Positions 23,973-32,110 of a stretch of DNA of 43,926 bases are shown here, one piece after another. Source of the DNA: JACKFB01 sp041389525 (GTDB taxonomy: Bacteria; Myxococcota_A; UBA9042; PHBI01; JACKFB01); NCBI GenBank assembly GCA_041389525.1, contig JAWKRR010000062.1:1-43926 (forward strand). Direction: 5' to 3'. Within the stretch, counting starts at the first letter, position 1; each line of letters opens with the position of its first letter. Below the pieces are notes generated by a model, which searched no databases, was not told the DNA's origin, and saw only the letters and a program-made list of their open reading frames with translations. The translations under genes were made by a program, and so were the position numbers.

Positions 23973-24595
23973 GGTGACTCACCCGCGGGCGCGTCGGTCG
24001 GGGCCGGCTCGCCAGCGCCCTCGGCGCCGGGCGGCGCTTCGGGGAGCAGCTCGAGGTCCACGTCCGGGACGATCTCCGCCGGGGGCGCGGCCACGAACTG
24101 CGAGAGCACGGTGACCGGGAAGAGGGTCTCGACCGCGCCGGTGGCCGACGGGCGCTCGCGCACGGAGTCGACGATCTCGACCAGCATCTGCACGCCCACG
24201 CTGTCCTCGGGGAGGATGAACGCGGTCTCGCTGGAGGGGTAGCGGGCCTTCAGCGAGGCGAGGGTGGTCTGGAGCGCGGCGACGTCGGCCTTGCCTGCCT
24301 TGGCCGGGAGCTCCGCGCCCATGCCGCGCAGGCTCTCCTCGTCGGCCCCGCCGCCGCTGACGCTGAGGGTCAGCGAGCCGTCGGCGCGGATGACCAGGTT
24401 CACCATGACCGCGCTGGTGTCCTCGTCGGTCGCGGGCGCGGCGACCTGCTGGGGCGTCGACGTGGGGATGACCGCGACCTGGTAGAACGCCGCCGCGGAC
24501 AAGAGAAAGGGGATGAGGACGATGAAGAGGTTCATGACCGGGATCATGTTCAGCTCTTCGACCTCCGCGAGGGTCCTCTGGTACGCGTCGAACAT
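23969..24595 (-). CDS. ExbD/TolR-like motor subunit lacking the channel Asp
   Basis: A 208-aa protein with one membrane helix, NMIPVMNLFIVLIPFLL, and a periplasmic domain with ExbD-like features (VMVNLVIRADGSLTL and FILPEDSVGVQMLVEIVDSV). At the position of the essential Asp it has Asn (MNLF compared with LLDMF in the neighbour). The C-terminal 50 residues are Pro/Glu-rich. The ATG at 24595 follows the TolQ-like stop by five bases, with GGAG close by. It probably pairs with the Asp-bearing subunit to make an asymmetric dimer within one pentamer, as in other two-ExbD systems (inference). The long upstream open frame is a shadow. Confidence 0.85.
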   Translation of the reverse strand: MFDAYQRTLAEVEELNMIPVMNLFIVLIPFLLSAAAFYQVAVIPTSTPQQVAAPATDEDTSAVMVNLVIRADGSLTLSVSGGGADEESLRGMGAELPAKAGKADVAALQTTLASLKARYPSSETAFILPEDSVGVQMLVEIVDSVRERPSATGAVETLFPVTVLSQFVAAPPAEIVPDVDLELLPEAPPGAEGAGEPAPTDAPAGESP

Positions 24596-24600
24596 GGCTC

Positions 24601-25257
24601 CTACGGCTCGTAGGCGCGGACGACGTCCTCGTCGGGCACCGCGCCGGTCAGCGCGACCAGGGTGGCCGTGGCGCCGCCCTCGAGCGAGAGCAGCACGGCC
24701 TCGGAGCGCCGGGCGACGATGTGGTGGCAGACCAGCAGCAGCACGGCCACGAGGATCCCGAACGCCGTGGTGTACATGGCGGTCGAGATGCCGGAGGCCA
24801 GCGCGTCCTGGCGCTCGGTCGCCGTCGCCGCCGCCACCGAGGTGAAGGCGGTCATCAGACCGATGATGGTGCCGAGCAGTCCGACGAGGGTCGCCAGGTT
24901 GGCCAGAAGCGCGAGGATACCGATGCGCTTCTGCAGGTCGGGCAGGGCGTCGAGCAGCTCTTTTTCCATGGCGCGCTCGATCTCCTTCTCGCGCCGATTC
25001 GCCCGCAGCACGCCGGCGCGCACGACCTGGACCAGCGGGTGCTTGGTCGGCACGTTGCACGCGGCGATGGCCTGGGAGTAGCGGCGCGCGCGGACGTGGT
25101 CGAGCACGATGTCCAGGAACGCGCGCGTGGCCAGACGCCGATTGAGGAAGAGGTCGAGCGATCGCTCGAAGAAGATGCCGAGTCCAAAGACGGAGATCCC
25201 GAGGATCACCCACATCATGAACCCGCCATCGTCCATGAGCTGCACGATGACATCCAT
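24601..25257 (-). CDS. TolQ/ExbB/MotA-family proton channel protein
   Basis: A 218-aa inner-membrane protein with three membrane helices: MMWVILGISVFGLGIFFE, ILALLANLATLVGLLGTIIG and ISTAMYTTAFGILVAVLLLV. A cytoplasmic loop of about 90 residues lies between the first and second. The segments GLLGTIIGLMTAF and STAMYTTAFG are the family's channel motifs. With the ExbD-like proteins it forms the stator that converts proton flow into mechanical work. The ATG at 25257 has GGAGGG nine bases upstream. It is the first gene of the operon running to 19221 and is preceded by a long gene-free leader. Confidence 0.92.
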   Translation of the reverse strand: MDVIVQLMDDGGFMMWVILGISVFGLGIFFERSLDLFLNRRLATRAFLDIVLDHVRARRYSQAIAACNVPTKHPLVQVVRAGVLRANRREKEIERAMEKELLDALPDLQKRIGILALLANLATLVGLLGTIIGLMTAFTSVAAATATERQDALASGISTAMYTTAFGILVAVLLLVCHHIVARRSEAVLLSLEGGATATLVALTGAVPDEDVVRAYEP

Positions 25258-25876
25258 ACGCCGCGACCCTCCAAACCGTTTACCGCACCCGTGCCACATC
25301 CTAATCGCACGCTGGCTGGATGCACAACGGGTGCCGGGAGCCGGGACGTAAGGCGGCGGAGCGGACGCGCGCAACCGGCGTGACGCAGAAGGGGCAGGTC
25401 GCCGCCCACCGGAGCCTGTTCCGGGATGCGACGACCTGCCACGAACTGAACACGACGCGCTGCGCCAGGGTCAGGTGAACCGGCAGGCTGCGAGCCGCCC
25501 CCGTGTGCGCTCGCAACCGCCGGTCACTCTCAATCCCGTCGCGGCTCTCGCCGCTGGAATCGGCAACGTGCCCCCACGTTTCCATTCCCTCTCAGCTGTC
25601 TGGGGGTACTGCAATGGCCGTGCCATCACCCGGGACGCCTCTATGTGTCTGAATTTATTAGAACCTCCGTGGAGGGCGCCGCAAAGGAGTTACATTCCGC
25701 GTCGACGCGCTCGCCCCTGGCTTGCAGGGGCCGCGCCGAAAGCCGCTGCAATTGCTGAGTAATCCGCGCGTGACGTTCCTGGGCACCCAGGTGGCAAACT
25801 TTGCGCACCGACGAGCGAGCGGCCACGGGGGAGCGGCGCTCGCGCGGGAGGCGGAGGGCGAGGCCCGGGCGCGCGC
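25258..25876. other. Gene-free interval of 619 bases rich in inverted repeats
   Basis: No convincing gene is present. Inverted repeats on the strand of the TolQ operon include 25393-25401 with 25432-25440 (GGCAGGTCG/CGACCTGCC); 25475-25484 plus 25489-25495 with 25509-25515 plus 25519-25527 (two stacked stems of 9 and 7 bp); and 25541-25554 (GCGGC-GAGA-GCCGC, a GNRA-type loop on the minus strand). Others are 25571-25576 with 25601-25606, 25614-25626, and 25778-25791 (CCTGGGCACCCAGG). The region may be a long structured leader or a non-coding RNA. I could not match it to a known RNA family by eye. Confidence 0.4.
25655..25684 (-). promoter_or_regulatory. Possible promoter with an internal palindrome, upstream of the TolQ operon
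   Basis: Read on the minus strand, TTGCGG (25684-25679), an 18-base spacer and TAATAA (25660-25655) resemble a sigma-70 promoter. The spacer contains the inverted repeat CCTCC-AC-GGAGG (25664-25675), a possible operator. It lies about 400 bases before the TolQ-like start, in the most AT-rich patch of the interval. Confidence 0.35.
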
Positions 25877-26575
25877 TCAGCGGGTGTGGTCCTCGGGCGG
25901 CAGGTGCGCGACGTCGCCCAGGGTGTGCAAGGCGAAGAGGACGCCACCGGCGAGGGCCGTGGTGCGGAGCGGGGTGATGGAGGCGTGGCCTGTGGGGAAG
26001 CGCTCCCACGGCCAGGGGACCGCGGGCAGGCCGAGCAGCTCGGCGATGAGGGCGCCGGTGGTGCCGGCGTGACTTATAATGATGAGGCGGCCGCTGCGGG
26101 GGACGCGCTGCCAGAGGCCGGCGGAGGCCTCGGGTGCGCGGGTGGCGCCCAGCGCGGCGAGGTCGGCCTCCAGCCCGGCGGCCACGCGGGCCGTGAAGGT
26201 GCGCAGGTCTTCCTGCTCGGGGAAGCCCTGCCACCACTCGGCGAGATCGCGGCGACGCGCGATCTGCCAGACCTTTCCGAGGGTTTCGGGGTCCATCCCG
26301 GTGAAATCTGGGGTCGCGGCCTCGAGCAACCAGGGCCGGACCTGCGGCGCGATGCCCAGGGCGCTGGCGACGGGCGCCGCGGTCTCGACCGAGCGCTGCG
26401 CGGGCGAGACCCATATCTGCGTGTCGCCGCGGGGATTCGCCTCCACGCGGCTCGTCACGACCGCGGCGAGGGCCCGGGCCTGCCGCCGCCCGCGCTCGGT
26501 GAGGCCGGGGTCGTTGACGCCTCCGTCGGGGCCCATCCACGCCGGCTCGGCGTGTCGGACAAGCAGCAGCTCCAT
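25877..26575 (-). CDS. Histidine phosphatase (phosphoglycerate mutase-like)
   Basis: A 232-aa cytoplasmic protein of the branch-1 histidine phosphatase superfamily. It has the phospho-histidine motif LLLVRHAEP near the N-terminus, LTERGRRQARAL, SPAQRSVETAAP, and the second histidine in IIISHAGTTGAL. Such enzymes dephosphorylate small metabolites, sugar phosphates or protein phospho-residues; the substrate cannot be told. The ATG at 26575 begins the typical MELLLVRHAE start and has AAGGA six bases upstream; the longer frame adds 38 unconvincing residues. It is divergent from the esterase gene, with 119 bases between the starts. Confidence 0.88.
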   Translation of the reverse strand: MELLLVRHAEPAWMGPDGGVNDPGLTERGRRQARALAAVVTSRVEANPRGDTQIWVSPAQRSVETAAPVASALGIAPQVRPWLLEAATPDFTGMDPETLGKVWQIARRRDLAEWWQGFPEQEDLRTFTARVAAGLEADLAALGATRAPEASAGLWQRVPRSGRLIIISHAGTTGALIAELLGLPAVPWPWERFPTGHASITPLRTTALAGGVLFALHTLGDVAHLPPEDHTR

Positions 26576-26694
26576 GTTCGTCCTTGTCTTTCGCGGGTCT
26601 GGCCACGCAACGCTCGCCAGGGCGTCGTGTGCGTCTGTATGCTCCCGGCGGCCTGCGCGCCCACCGCAGCCTATGTCAGCTCGGAGCACGACGC

Positions 26695-28908
26695 ATGTAC
26701 CGATTCAGCCTGCTCGCCCTCGCCCTGGCGCTCACCGGGGCCGCCTGTGAAGGGACCACCGACGCGAAGACGGACGCTGACGCCAAGCCCGTCGCCGACG
26801 CCGTCTCGGACGCTGGCGGCGACGCCGACGCGGCTGAAGACGCAGACACCAGCCCGGACGCCGAGCCTGACGCCGACGTCGCCACGGACACCACCGCCGA
26901 GGTCGGCCCCGACGCCGACGCCGCGGACACCACGGACGCTGACGCCAAGCCAGCCCGCCCCTACCGATTTCGCGGCATCGGCGGCATCTCCATGGGCGCG
27001 ATGGCCGCCAACATCGCGCTGCGAAACCCCGACACCTTCGACATCGTCGGCGCCCTCGGCGGCTACATCGACCTGCCCTACCTCGTCACCACCGGCCTGC
27101 GCCTTCAGCTCGCCGGGTTCTGCCCGCTGGAGACGCTCCAGACCCACATCGACGCCATTGACGACCCGGACGCGGACCCGCCCACCTTCTGCGGGCCGGT
27201 CGCGCCACGGGAGGAGCTCGAGGCGTCGCAGGACTACAACCACCTGCACTTCGACACCAACGGCGCGACCTTCGACCGCGAGTTCTACATCCGCGTCTTC
27301 CAGAGCCTGACGATGGCCTTCGGCAACTTCACCGCCGAGCCGACCGGCGCCAGCCCGTACCTGCCCACGGGCATCGAGCTGGACTGGGTGAAGTCGACCT
27401 CGGAGAAGAAGCGCTGCGATGGCTCCAAGGCCCTGCCCAAGGAGCTCAGCTACAACGCGGAGTACAACCCCGAGGGCGCCTACCCGGTCATCCCGGTCTG
27501 CGAGTCGCGCGCGTCGGCAGCCCCCGGCCTCGGCGGGGCGGACTTCGACCCGACCATCGCCCACGACTTCCCGACCGACATCCTGCTGGCGGTGGACATC
27601 AACGCCAACGGCCTGCGCGACTACGGCGAGCCGCTCTTCCTCAACGCGTTCGAGCGCTACGCCGACGTCGGCGCCGACGGCTGCCCGAGCCCGCGCGAGG
27701 ACGGCGCCGGTGGCTGTCTCGCCGCGGCCGCACCCGACGCGACGGCGGCGGACCCCAACGGCGACGACTTTCACTGGTGGACCAACCCGAACGGCACCGA
27801 GAACGACTCCTGGCGGCAGGAGGGCGAGGAGTTCGGCGATCTCGGGCTGGACGGGGTCGCGGGCACGGCCGACCCCGGCGAGGGGGACGGGGAGTGGAGC
27901 GTGACCTCGGCCTTCGCACGGGCTCGGAAGTTCGACGCCCGCTCGCTGGCCCAGACCATCCCGAAAGATCAGCTGGATTCGATGGATTTCTACTTCGACG
28001 CCGGCATCCGCGACCCGCTGCACGCCGCCGTGGGCACCCGCCACGTGGTCGGCGTCATCGAGGATCGCCTCGGCGGCATGAGCCTCAAGCAGGGCATCGT
28101 CGCGAAGCCCAACGCGCTGCTGCCCACGGTCACCGAGGAGGACATCTTCGTGGACCTCTTCAAGGCGGACCTGACCGTAGGCTCGCTGGGCCGCCACGTG
28201 TACGTCGAGTACGGCGACCCCAACCCGACGCCCGAGCAGCTCGCCGAGGGGGACGGTGGCCACGTGGGCACGAATTTCCAAGCGCTTGCGCGGCTGGTGA
28301 CCTTCATCAGCGTGGCGGCGTCTCGCTTTCCCGAGCCCGACCTCGAGCCCGGCGGCGCGTTCCCGCCCAGCACCTGGCGCCACTATTATAGTGAGGCCCT
28401 CGGCGCGCGGCGCGGCTACGTGGTGGGCCTGCCGCCCGGCTACAACGAGCCGGAGAACGCCGCGAAGCGCTACCCGACTTTGTACTTCTTGCATGGGCTC
28501 GGTCAGGACGCGGCCGACCTCGCGCCGGCCACCTTCGCCACCGCCACCTTCATGCAGAACGGCGACATGCCGAAGGTCATCATCGTCTTCCCCGACGGCG
28601 CCTGCTGCGACGTCCACGTCCCGACGGGCCGCCGCGAGTGCGCGTGCAGGAAGGCCGCCGGCGGGATGCGCTCGTGCATCGACCCGCAGTGCAAGGGGCC
28701 TGAGGAGAGCTGCGAGGTGCGGCTGATCCCCAGCTCCGAGCTCACCGAGGAGTGCAACGGCGGCAGCCTCTTCTTCGATTTGCTGAGCAACCGCTGGGGC
28801 GAACCCCGCGACGATCTGGGCTACGGCTCCAGCGTGCTCGAAGTGGTACACGACGTGGACGCCCGCATGCGGACCAAGCAGGCCGCGGCGGCGCCAGGGG
28901 GCCCGTGA
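26695..28908 (+). CDS. Asp/Ala-stalk lipoprotein with an esterase domain in swapped (circularly permuted) order
   Basis: A 737-aa protein. A signal sequence with LALTGAAC (weak lipobox) is followed by an Asp/Ala stalk to about residue 87. The nucleophile elbow GGISMGAM (Ser99) comes immediately, then NPDTFDIVGALGG, which in esterase D-like hydrolases forms the second half of the fold. A likely catalytic His lies in GDGGHVG (His523), with Asp508 in EYGDPNP a candidate acid. Only then, at about residues 570-730, come the elements that normally open this domain: RGYVVGLPPGY, LYFLHGLGQD (oxyanion) and VIIVFPDG. The protein ends just after VVHDVDARMRT, where the nucleophile elbow would follow in the usual order. 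The start has GGAG eight bases upstream. The stop overlaps the next ATG. Confidence 0.75.
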   Translation: MYRFSLLALALALTGAACEGTTDAKTDADAKPVADAVSDAGGDADAAEDADTSPDAEPDADVATDTTAEVGPDADAADTTDADAKPARPYRFRGIGGISMGAMAANIALRNPDTFDIVGALGGYIDLPYLVTTGLRLQLAGFCPLETLQTHIDAIDDPDADPPTFCGPVAPREELEASQDYNHLHFDTNGATFDREFYIRVFQSLTMAFGNFTAEPTGASPYLPTGIELDWVKSTSEKKRCDGSKALPKELSYNAEYNPEGAYPVIPVCESRASAAPGLGGADFDPTIAHDFPTDILLAVDINANGLRDYGEPLFLNAFERYADVGADGCPSPREDGAGGCLAAAAPDATAADPNGDDFHWWTNPNGTENDSWRQEGEEFGDLGLDGVAGTADPGEGDGEWSVTSAFARARKFDARSLAQTIPKDQLDSMDFYFDAGIRDPLHAAVGTRHVVGVIEDRLGGMSLKQGIVAKPNALLPTVTEEDIFVDLFKADLTVGSLGRHVYVEYGDPNPTPEQLAEGDGGHVGTNFQALARLVTFISVAASRFPEPDLEPGGAFPPSTWRHYYSEALGARRGYVVGLPPGYNEPENAAKRYPTLYFLHGLGQDAADLAPATFATATFMQNGDMPKVIIVFPDGACCDVHVPTGRRECACRKAAGGMRSCIDPQCKGPEESCEVRLIPSSELTEECNGGSLFFDLLSNRWGEPRDDLGYGSSVLEVVHDVDARMRTKQAAAAPGGP
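26761..26946 (+). repeat. Asp/Ala codon repeat (stalk) in the esterase lipoprotein gene
   Basis: Degenerate GACGCC/GACGCG hexamers encode the linker between the lipobox and the nucleophile elbow. It is of the same type as the stalks at 1915-2175, 33215-33330 and 40118-40263. Confidence 0.7.
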
Positions 28909-30785
28909 TGGCAGCGACGACGAACACCAGCGCCACCGCGGCGCCACTTGCGAACGGGCGCGGCCTCTTCCGCGACGCCCTCGAGGGCACGGGCCTCATC
29001 CTGTTCGACGGCGCCATGGGCACGTCGCTGTACGAGAAGGGCGTCTTCATCCACCGGGCCTTCGAGGAGCTGAACCTCACGCAGCCGGCCCTGGTGCGCG
29101 AGGTCCACGCCGAGTATCTGGCCGCGGGCGCTGACGTGCTGGAGACGAACACCTTCGCCGCCAACCGCTTTCGCCTCTCCGCACACGGGCTGGCCGACAA
29201 GGTCGAGGAGCTCAACCGCGCGGGCGTCGAGTTGGCGCGCGAGGCCGCCGACGGGCGCGCGTGGGTGGCGGGTGCGATGGGCCCACTGGGCGCGCGCATC
29301 GAGCCCTTCGGACACATCGCCCGCGACGAGGCGCGCGAGGTGTTTCGCCAGCAAGCCAAGGCCCTGGGCGACGCGGGCGTGGACCTCTTCGTGCTCGAGA
29401 CCTTCGCGCACCTGCCCGAGCTCGAAGAGGCGCTGCGCGCGGTGCGCGAGGTGTCGCCGCTGCCCATCGTCGCGCAGGTCACCGTCAGCGTGGGCGGTCA
29501 GACCCGCGAGGGCGTCGCCGCCGCCGAGGCCGCCGAGCGCTTGGTCGCCGCGGGCGCGGACGTGGTCGGCGTGAACTGCAGCGAAGCCCTGGCCGCGCTG
29601 GACGCCCTGAGCGCGATGAACCGCGTCGTGCGCGTGCCGCTGGTAGGCCAACCCAACGCGGGCCAGCCGCGCAGCGTGGGCGGCCGCAACCTCTACCTCG
29701 CCAGCCCCGACTACCTGGTCGCCTGGGCCAAGCGCGCGGTCCGCGCCGGCGCGCGTCTGCTGGGCGGCTGCTGCGGCACCGGCCCGGAGCATATCCGCGC
29801 GCTACGCCAGGGCCTCGAAGAGCCAGCGCCCGGGATCGCGCCCTCCCAAGTCGCCCGCCCCCAGGACCGGCCGTCCGCCGCCATCCCCGTCAGGATGGCC
29901 GACAAATCCGTGCTCGCAGCGGCGCTGCACCGCGGCGAGCGGGTCCTGGGCGTCGAGCTCCCGGCCACCCGCGGCTGGCGAGGCGACGACATCTCGTCCG
30001 CCGCGCGCATCCTCGCCCTCGCTGGCGTCGACTACGTCAGCCTCCCCGAGGGGCTGCCCGACGGCGCACACCTGCCGCCGCAGTCCCTCGCGCGCCTCTG
30101 CCGCGACGCCGGGATCGAGGCGCTGGTTCAGTATTCGTGCCGCGGGCGGCGCCTGGCGCGCATGCAGTCGGACCTCCTGGGCGCCTACGCGATGGGCGTG
30201 CACAACCTGCTGCTGGTCACCGGCGTGCCGCTGCATCCGGGCATCGAGCACGACGCCTGGCCCGATCTCGAGGTCGACTCCATAGGCGCGGTCAACCTGG
30301 TCAATCGCCTCAACCACGGCGAGGACGTCGGCAACAATCCCCTGGGCGCGCCTACGGGTTTTCACGTCGCCATCCACGTCGACCCGACCGCCTGGGACCT
30401 GGAGCGCGAGCGCTCGCGGCTGCGCTGGAAGGTCGAGGCGGGCGCGGAGCTGGCCATCACGGCGCCGATCTTCGACCCGCCGGGGCTGAAGACCTGGCTC
30501 GCCGAGGGCATGCCGATCCCGACGGTCGCGACCATCTGGCCGCTCAGCAGCGCGGCCGAGGCCGAGTTCTTCGAGCGGCGCCTGGGCTCGGTCCCGGTGC
30601 CGGAGCCGCTGATTCAGCGCATGCGCGACGCCGAGATGAAGGGCCAGGAGGCCGAGTGCGGGCTGGCCATCGCCATCGAGCTGGCCAAGGCGGTCGGGCC
30701 GATGGTGCAGGGGCTGCAGATCGTCGCGCCCGAGGGTCGCATCGACGTCGCCCTCGCGGTGATCGAGGCGCTGCGAGCGCAGTAG
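28908..30785 (+). CDS. Bifunctional homocysteine S-methyltransferase / methylenetetrahydrofolate reductase
   Basis: A 625-aa protein. Residues about 20-310 are a homocysteine methyltransferase barrel: LFDGAMGTSLYE, ADVLETNTF and the three zinc cysteines in GVNCSEA (Cys224) and GGCCGTG (Cys288, Cys289). Residues about 335-625 are a MetF-like reductase (RVLGVELPATRG, VHNLLLVTGVP, GAELAITAPIFDP). The same fusion is known in Bacillus YitJ-type proteins. It would reduce methylene-THF and/or pass a methyl group to homocysteine, making methionine in the cytoplasm. The ATG at 28908 overlaps the esterase stop (TGATG), with AGGGGG just upstream. Coupling to a secreted esterase gene is odd and may have no functional meaning. 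Confidence 0.9.
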   Translation: MAATTNTSATAAPLANGRGLFRDALEGTGLILFDGAMGTSLYEKGVFIHRAFEELNLTQPALVREVHAEYLAAGADVLETNTFAANRFRLSAHGLADKVEELNRAGVELAREAADGRAWVAGAMGPLGARIEPFGHIARDEAREVFRQQAKALGDAGVDLFVLETFAHLPELEEALRAVREVSPLPIVAQVTVSVGGQTREGVAAAEAAERLVAAGADVVGVNCSEALAALDALSAMNRVVRVPLVGQPNAGQPRSVGGRNLYLASPDYLVAWAKRAVRAGARLLGGCCGTGPEHIRALRQGLEEPAPGIAPSQVARPQDRPSAAIPVRMADKSVLAAALHRGERVLGVELPATRGWRGDDISSAARILALAGVDYVSLPEGLPDGAHLPPQSLARLCRDAGIEALVQYSCRGRRLARMQSDLLGAYAMGVHNLLLVTGVPLHPGIEHDAWPDLEVDSIGAVNLVNRLNHGEDVGNNPLGAPTGFHVAIHVDPTAWDLERERSRLRWKVEAGAELAITAPIFDPPGLKTWLAEGMPIPTVATIWPLSSAAEAEFFERRLGSVPVPEPLIQRMRDAEMKGQEAECGLAIAIELAKAVGPMVQGLQIVAPEGRIDVALAVIEALRAQ

Positions 30786-30883
30786 GCTTCGGCGCGCCGG
30801 GGGCGAGCGGGCTTATCGTGGGCCGCCGCGCGCGTGGTGGCGGGGCGTCCGCGTGGGACAGCGAGGGCCGGCTGGCTCGCCTA

Positions 30884-30911
30884 TTGGCAGCGCCGCGCGT
30901 CGGCGTATAGT
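30884..30911 (+). promoter_or_regulatory. Sigma-70-type promoter
   Basis: TTGGCA (30884-30889), a 16-base spacer and TATAGT (30906-30911); each box has five of six consensus bases. This is the best promoter match in the window and lies about 60 bases ahead of the secreted-protein start at 30971. Confidence 0.6.
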
Positions 30912-30933
30912 CCGCCCATCGCTGCAAGATTTC

Positions 30934-30966
30934 GGGGGATTAGCCCCCTCCAGGTGACCTGGGAGG
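30934..30966 (+). promoter_or_regulatory. Short hairpin and palindrome over the ribosome site
   Basis: GGGGG-ATTAG-CCCCC (30934-30948) is followed by the palindrome CCAGGT-G-ACCTGG (30950-30962), which runs into the Shine-Dalgarno GGGAGG (30961-30966) before the ATG at 30971. It could be an operator or a small translational control hairpin. Confidence 0.4.
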
Positions 30967-30970
30967 CCCT

Positions 30971-32104
30971 ATGGTTCGCGCTCTGTGCGTGGTCTTGGTC
31001 GTCATGTGCACCTCGGTCGCTGCGGCGGCCCCCCCGGCGACGCGCGCGGGCGATCTGCCGCCCTCGAGCCAGCACAATCCACCGGTCATCCTCGATGAGG
31101 CCGCGGTCCATGTGCGGCTCATCCCGCGGGGCTCCGACGGCTACAATTTCGCAGGATATGTCGAGCTGGTTGGCGTCACGTCGCGCACCGACATGGCGCG
31201 CATCGACTGGGTCCAGAAGGGCAAGCTCATCGCGTCGGCGAAGTGCCAGCTCAACATCGAGGTCGACAACAAGTACGCCTACGGAAGCTGCGACAACCGC
31301 GACGTCAACGCGACCGCGACGGGCGATGTGGAGGGCCGGCTCATCTACTGGGACGACCAGGAGGAGAAGGAGTACCTCGTCCGCACCTTCAAGGCGCGCG
31401 TGCACTCAGCCAAGGGGCTGGCGTGGACGTGGCAGTTCTCGCCCGACGACCTGCTGGCGTCGGCGTGGATCTACATGGGGAACGCGGAGTCAGAGAACAG
31501 CACCTACCGCCGGCCGACGCTCTACTTCTGGACCTCGGGCAACGGCTACCTGAAGCCGTCGCTGCGCTGCACGGTCAACGGGACGACGCGGATCGAGGAC
31601 TTCGAGGCGAGCCCCCAGTCGGGGCCGGACACCGCGGAGATCGAGGCGGACTACCTGCCCGAGAAGGGCGATCGCGTCACCTACCGCTGGAAGAAGCAGA
31701 AGCTGCTGCTCGAGATTTACTGGGGCAAACGCGACACGCTGAAGTGGGAGATGCCGACCGCGACGCCCCAGGGGCAGGTGCTGGCGGACAATCCGGGCAA
31801 GTGGGAGTGCAAGCTGCGCCACGAGGGCAAGGCGATCCGGATGGTGAACTTCACGGTGGACGCCGACGGCATGGTGCAGCAGGACGAGATGCAGAGCGGC
31901 CCGGGCGCCATCCCGACGGTCAGCCCGCGCGTGGTGCTGGTGGATATTCGCCTGACGCCGGAGTCGGCGAGCTTCGACGAGCGCATCGTCCCCGCGGCGC
32001 TGAAGGCCGGCATGGCGTACGGGCTGCCCTGGCCCAACCACCCGAAAGTCAAAGAGATCCACGCCTCGTACCCGCCCAAGAGCGGCCAGCCCGACCCGAA
32101 ATAG
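30971..32104 (+). CDS. Secreted protein of unknown function
   Basis: A 377-aa protein with a signal peptide (MVRALCVVLVVMCTSVAAAA) and no lipobox. The mature part is beta-rich, with repeated aromatic strands and two Cys pairs (AKCQLNIEVDNKYAYGSCDN; SLRCTVNGT and KWECKLRHEGKAIRMV). The order and spacing suggest tandem Ig-like or beta-sandwich domains, but no family was recognised. It has its own promoter and a strong ribosome site (GGGAGG, four bases before the ATG). It is convergent with the MetF-like gene, six bases apart. It is probably periplasmic or surface-exposed. Confidence 0.75.
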   Translation: MVRALCVVLVVMCTSVAAAAPPATRAGDLPPSSQHNPPVILDEAAVHVRLIPRGSDGYNFAGYVELVGVTSRTDMARIDWVQKGKLIASAKCQLNIEVDNKYAYGSCDNRDVNATATGDVEGRLIYWDDQEEKEYLVRTFKARVHSAKGLAWTWQFSPDDLLASAWIYMGNAESENSTYRRPTLYFWTSGNGYLKPSLRCTVNGTTRIEDFEASPQSGPDTAEIEADYLPEKGDRVTYRWKKQKLLLEIYWGKRDTLKWEMPTATPQGQVLADNPGKWECKLRHEGKAIRMVNFTVDADGMVQQDEMQSGPGAIPTVSPRVVLVDIRLTPESASFDERIVPAALKAGMAYGLPWPNHPKVKEIHASYPPKSGQPDPK

Positions 32105-32110
32105 CGGGCG

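Noticed and set aside
25475..25762. 95-codon open frame on the plus strand in the gene-free interval
   Set aside because: No ribosome site, no domain, and it runs through several inverted repeats; composition is unlike a gene.
25258..25876. Known structured RNAs (RNase P RNA, tmRNA, 6S, signal recognition RNA, c-di-GMP or cobalamin riboswitch)
   Set aside because: None of the conserved cores I know for these RNAs could be found on either strand by eye.
26671..28947. 758-codon open frame on the minus strand
   Set aside because: It is antisense to the esterase lipoprotein, which has clear motifs; the minus frame has none.
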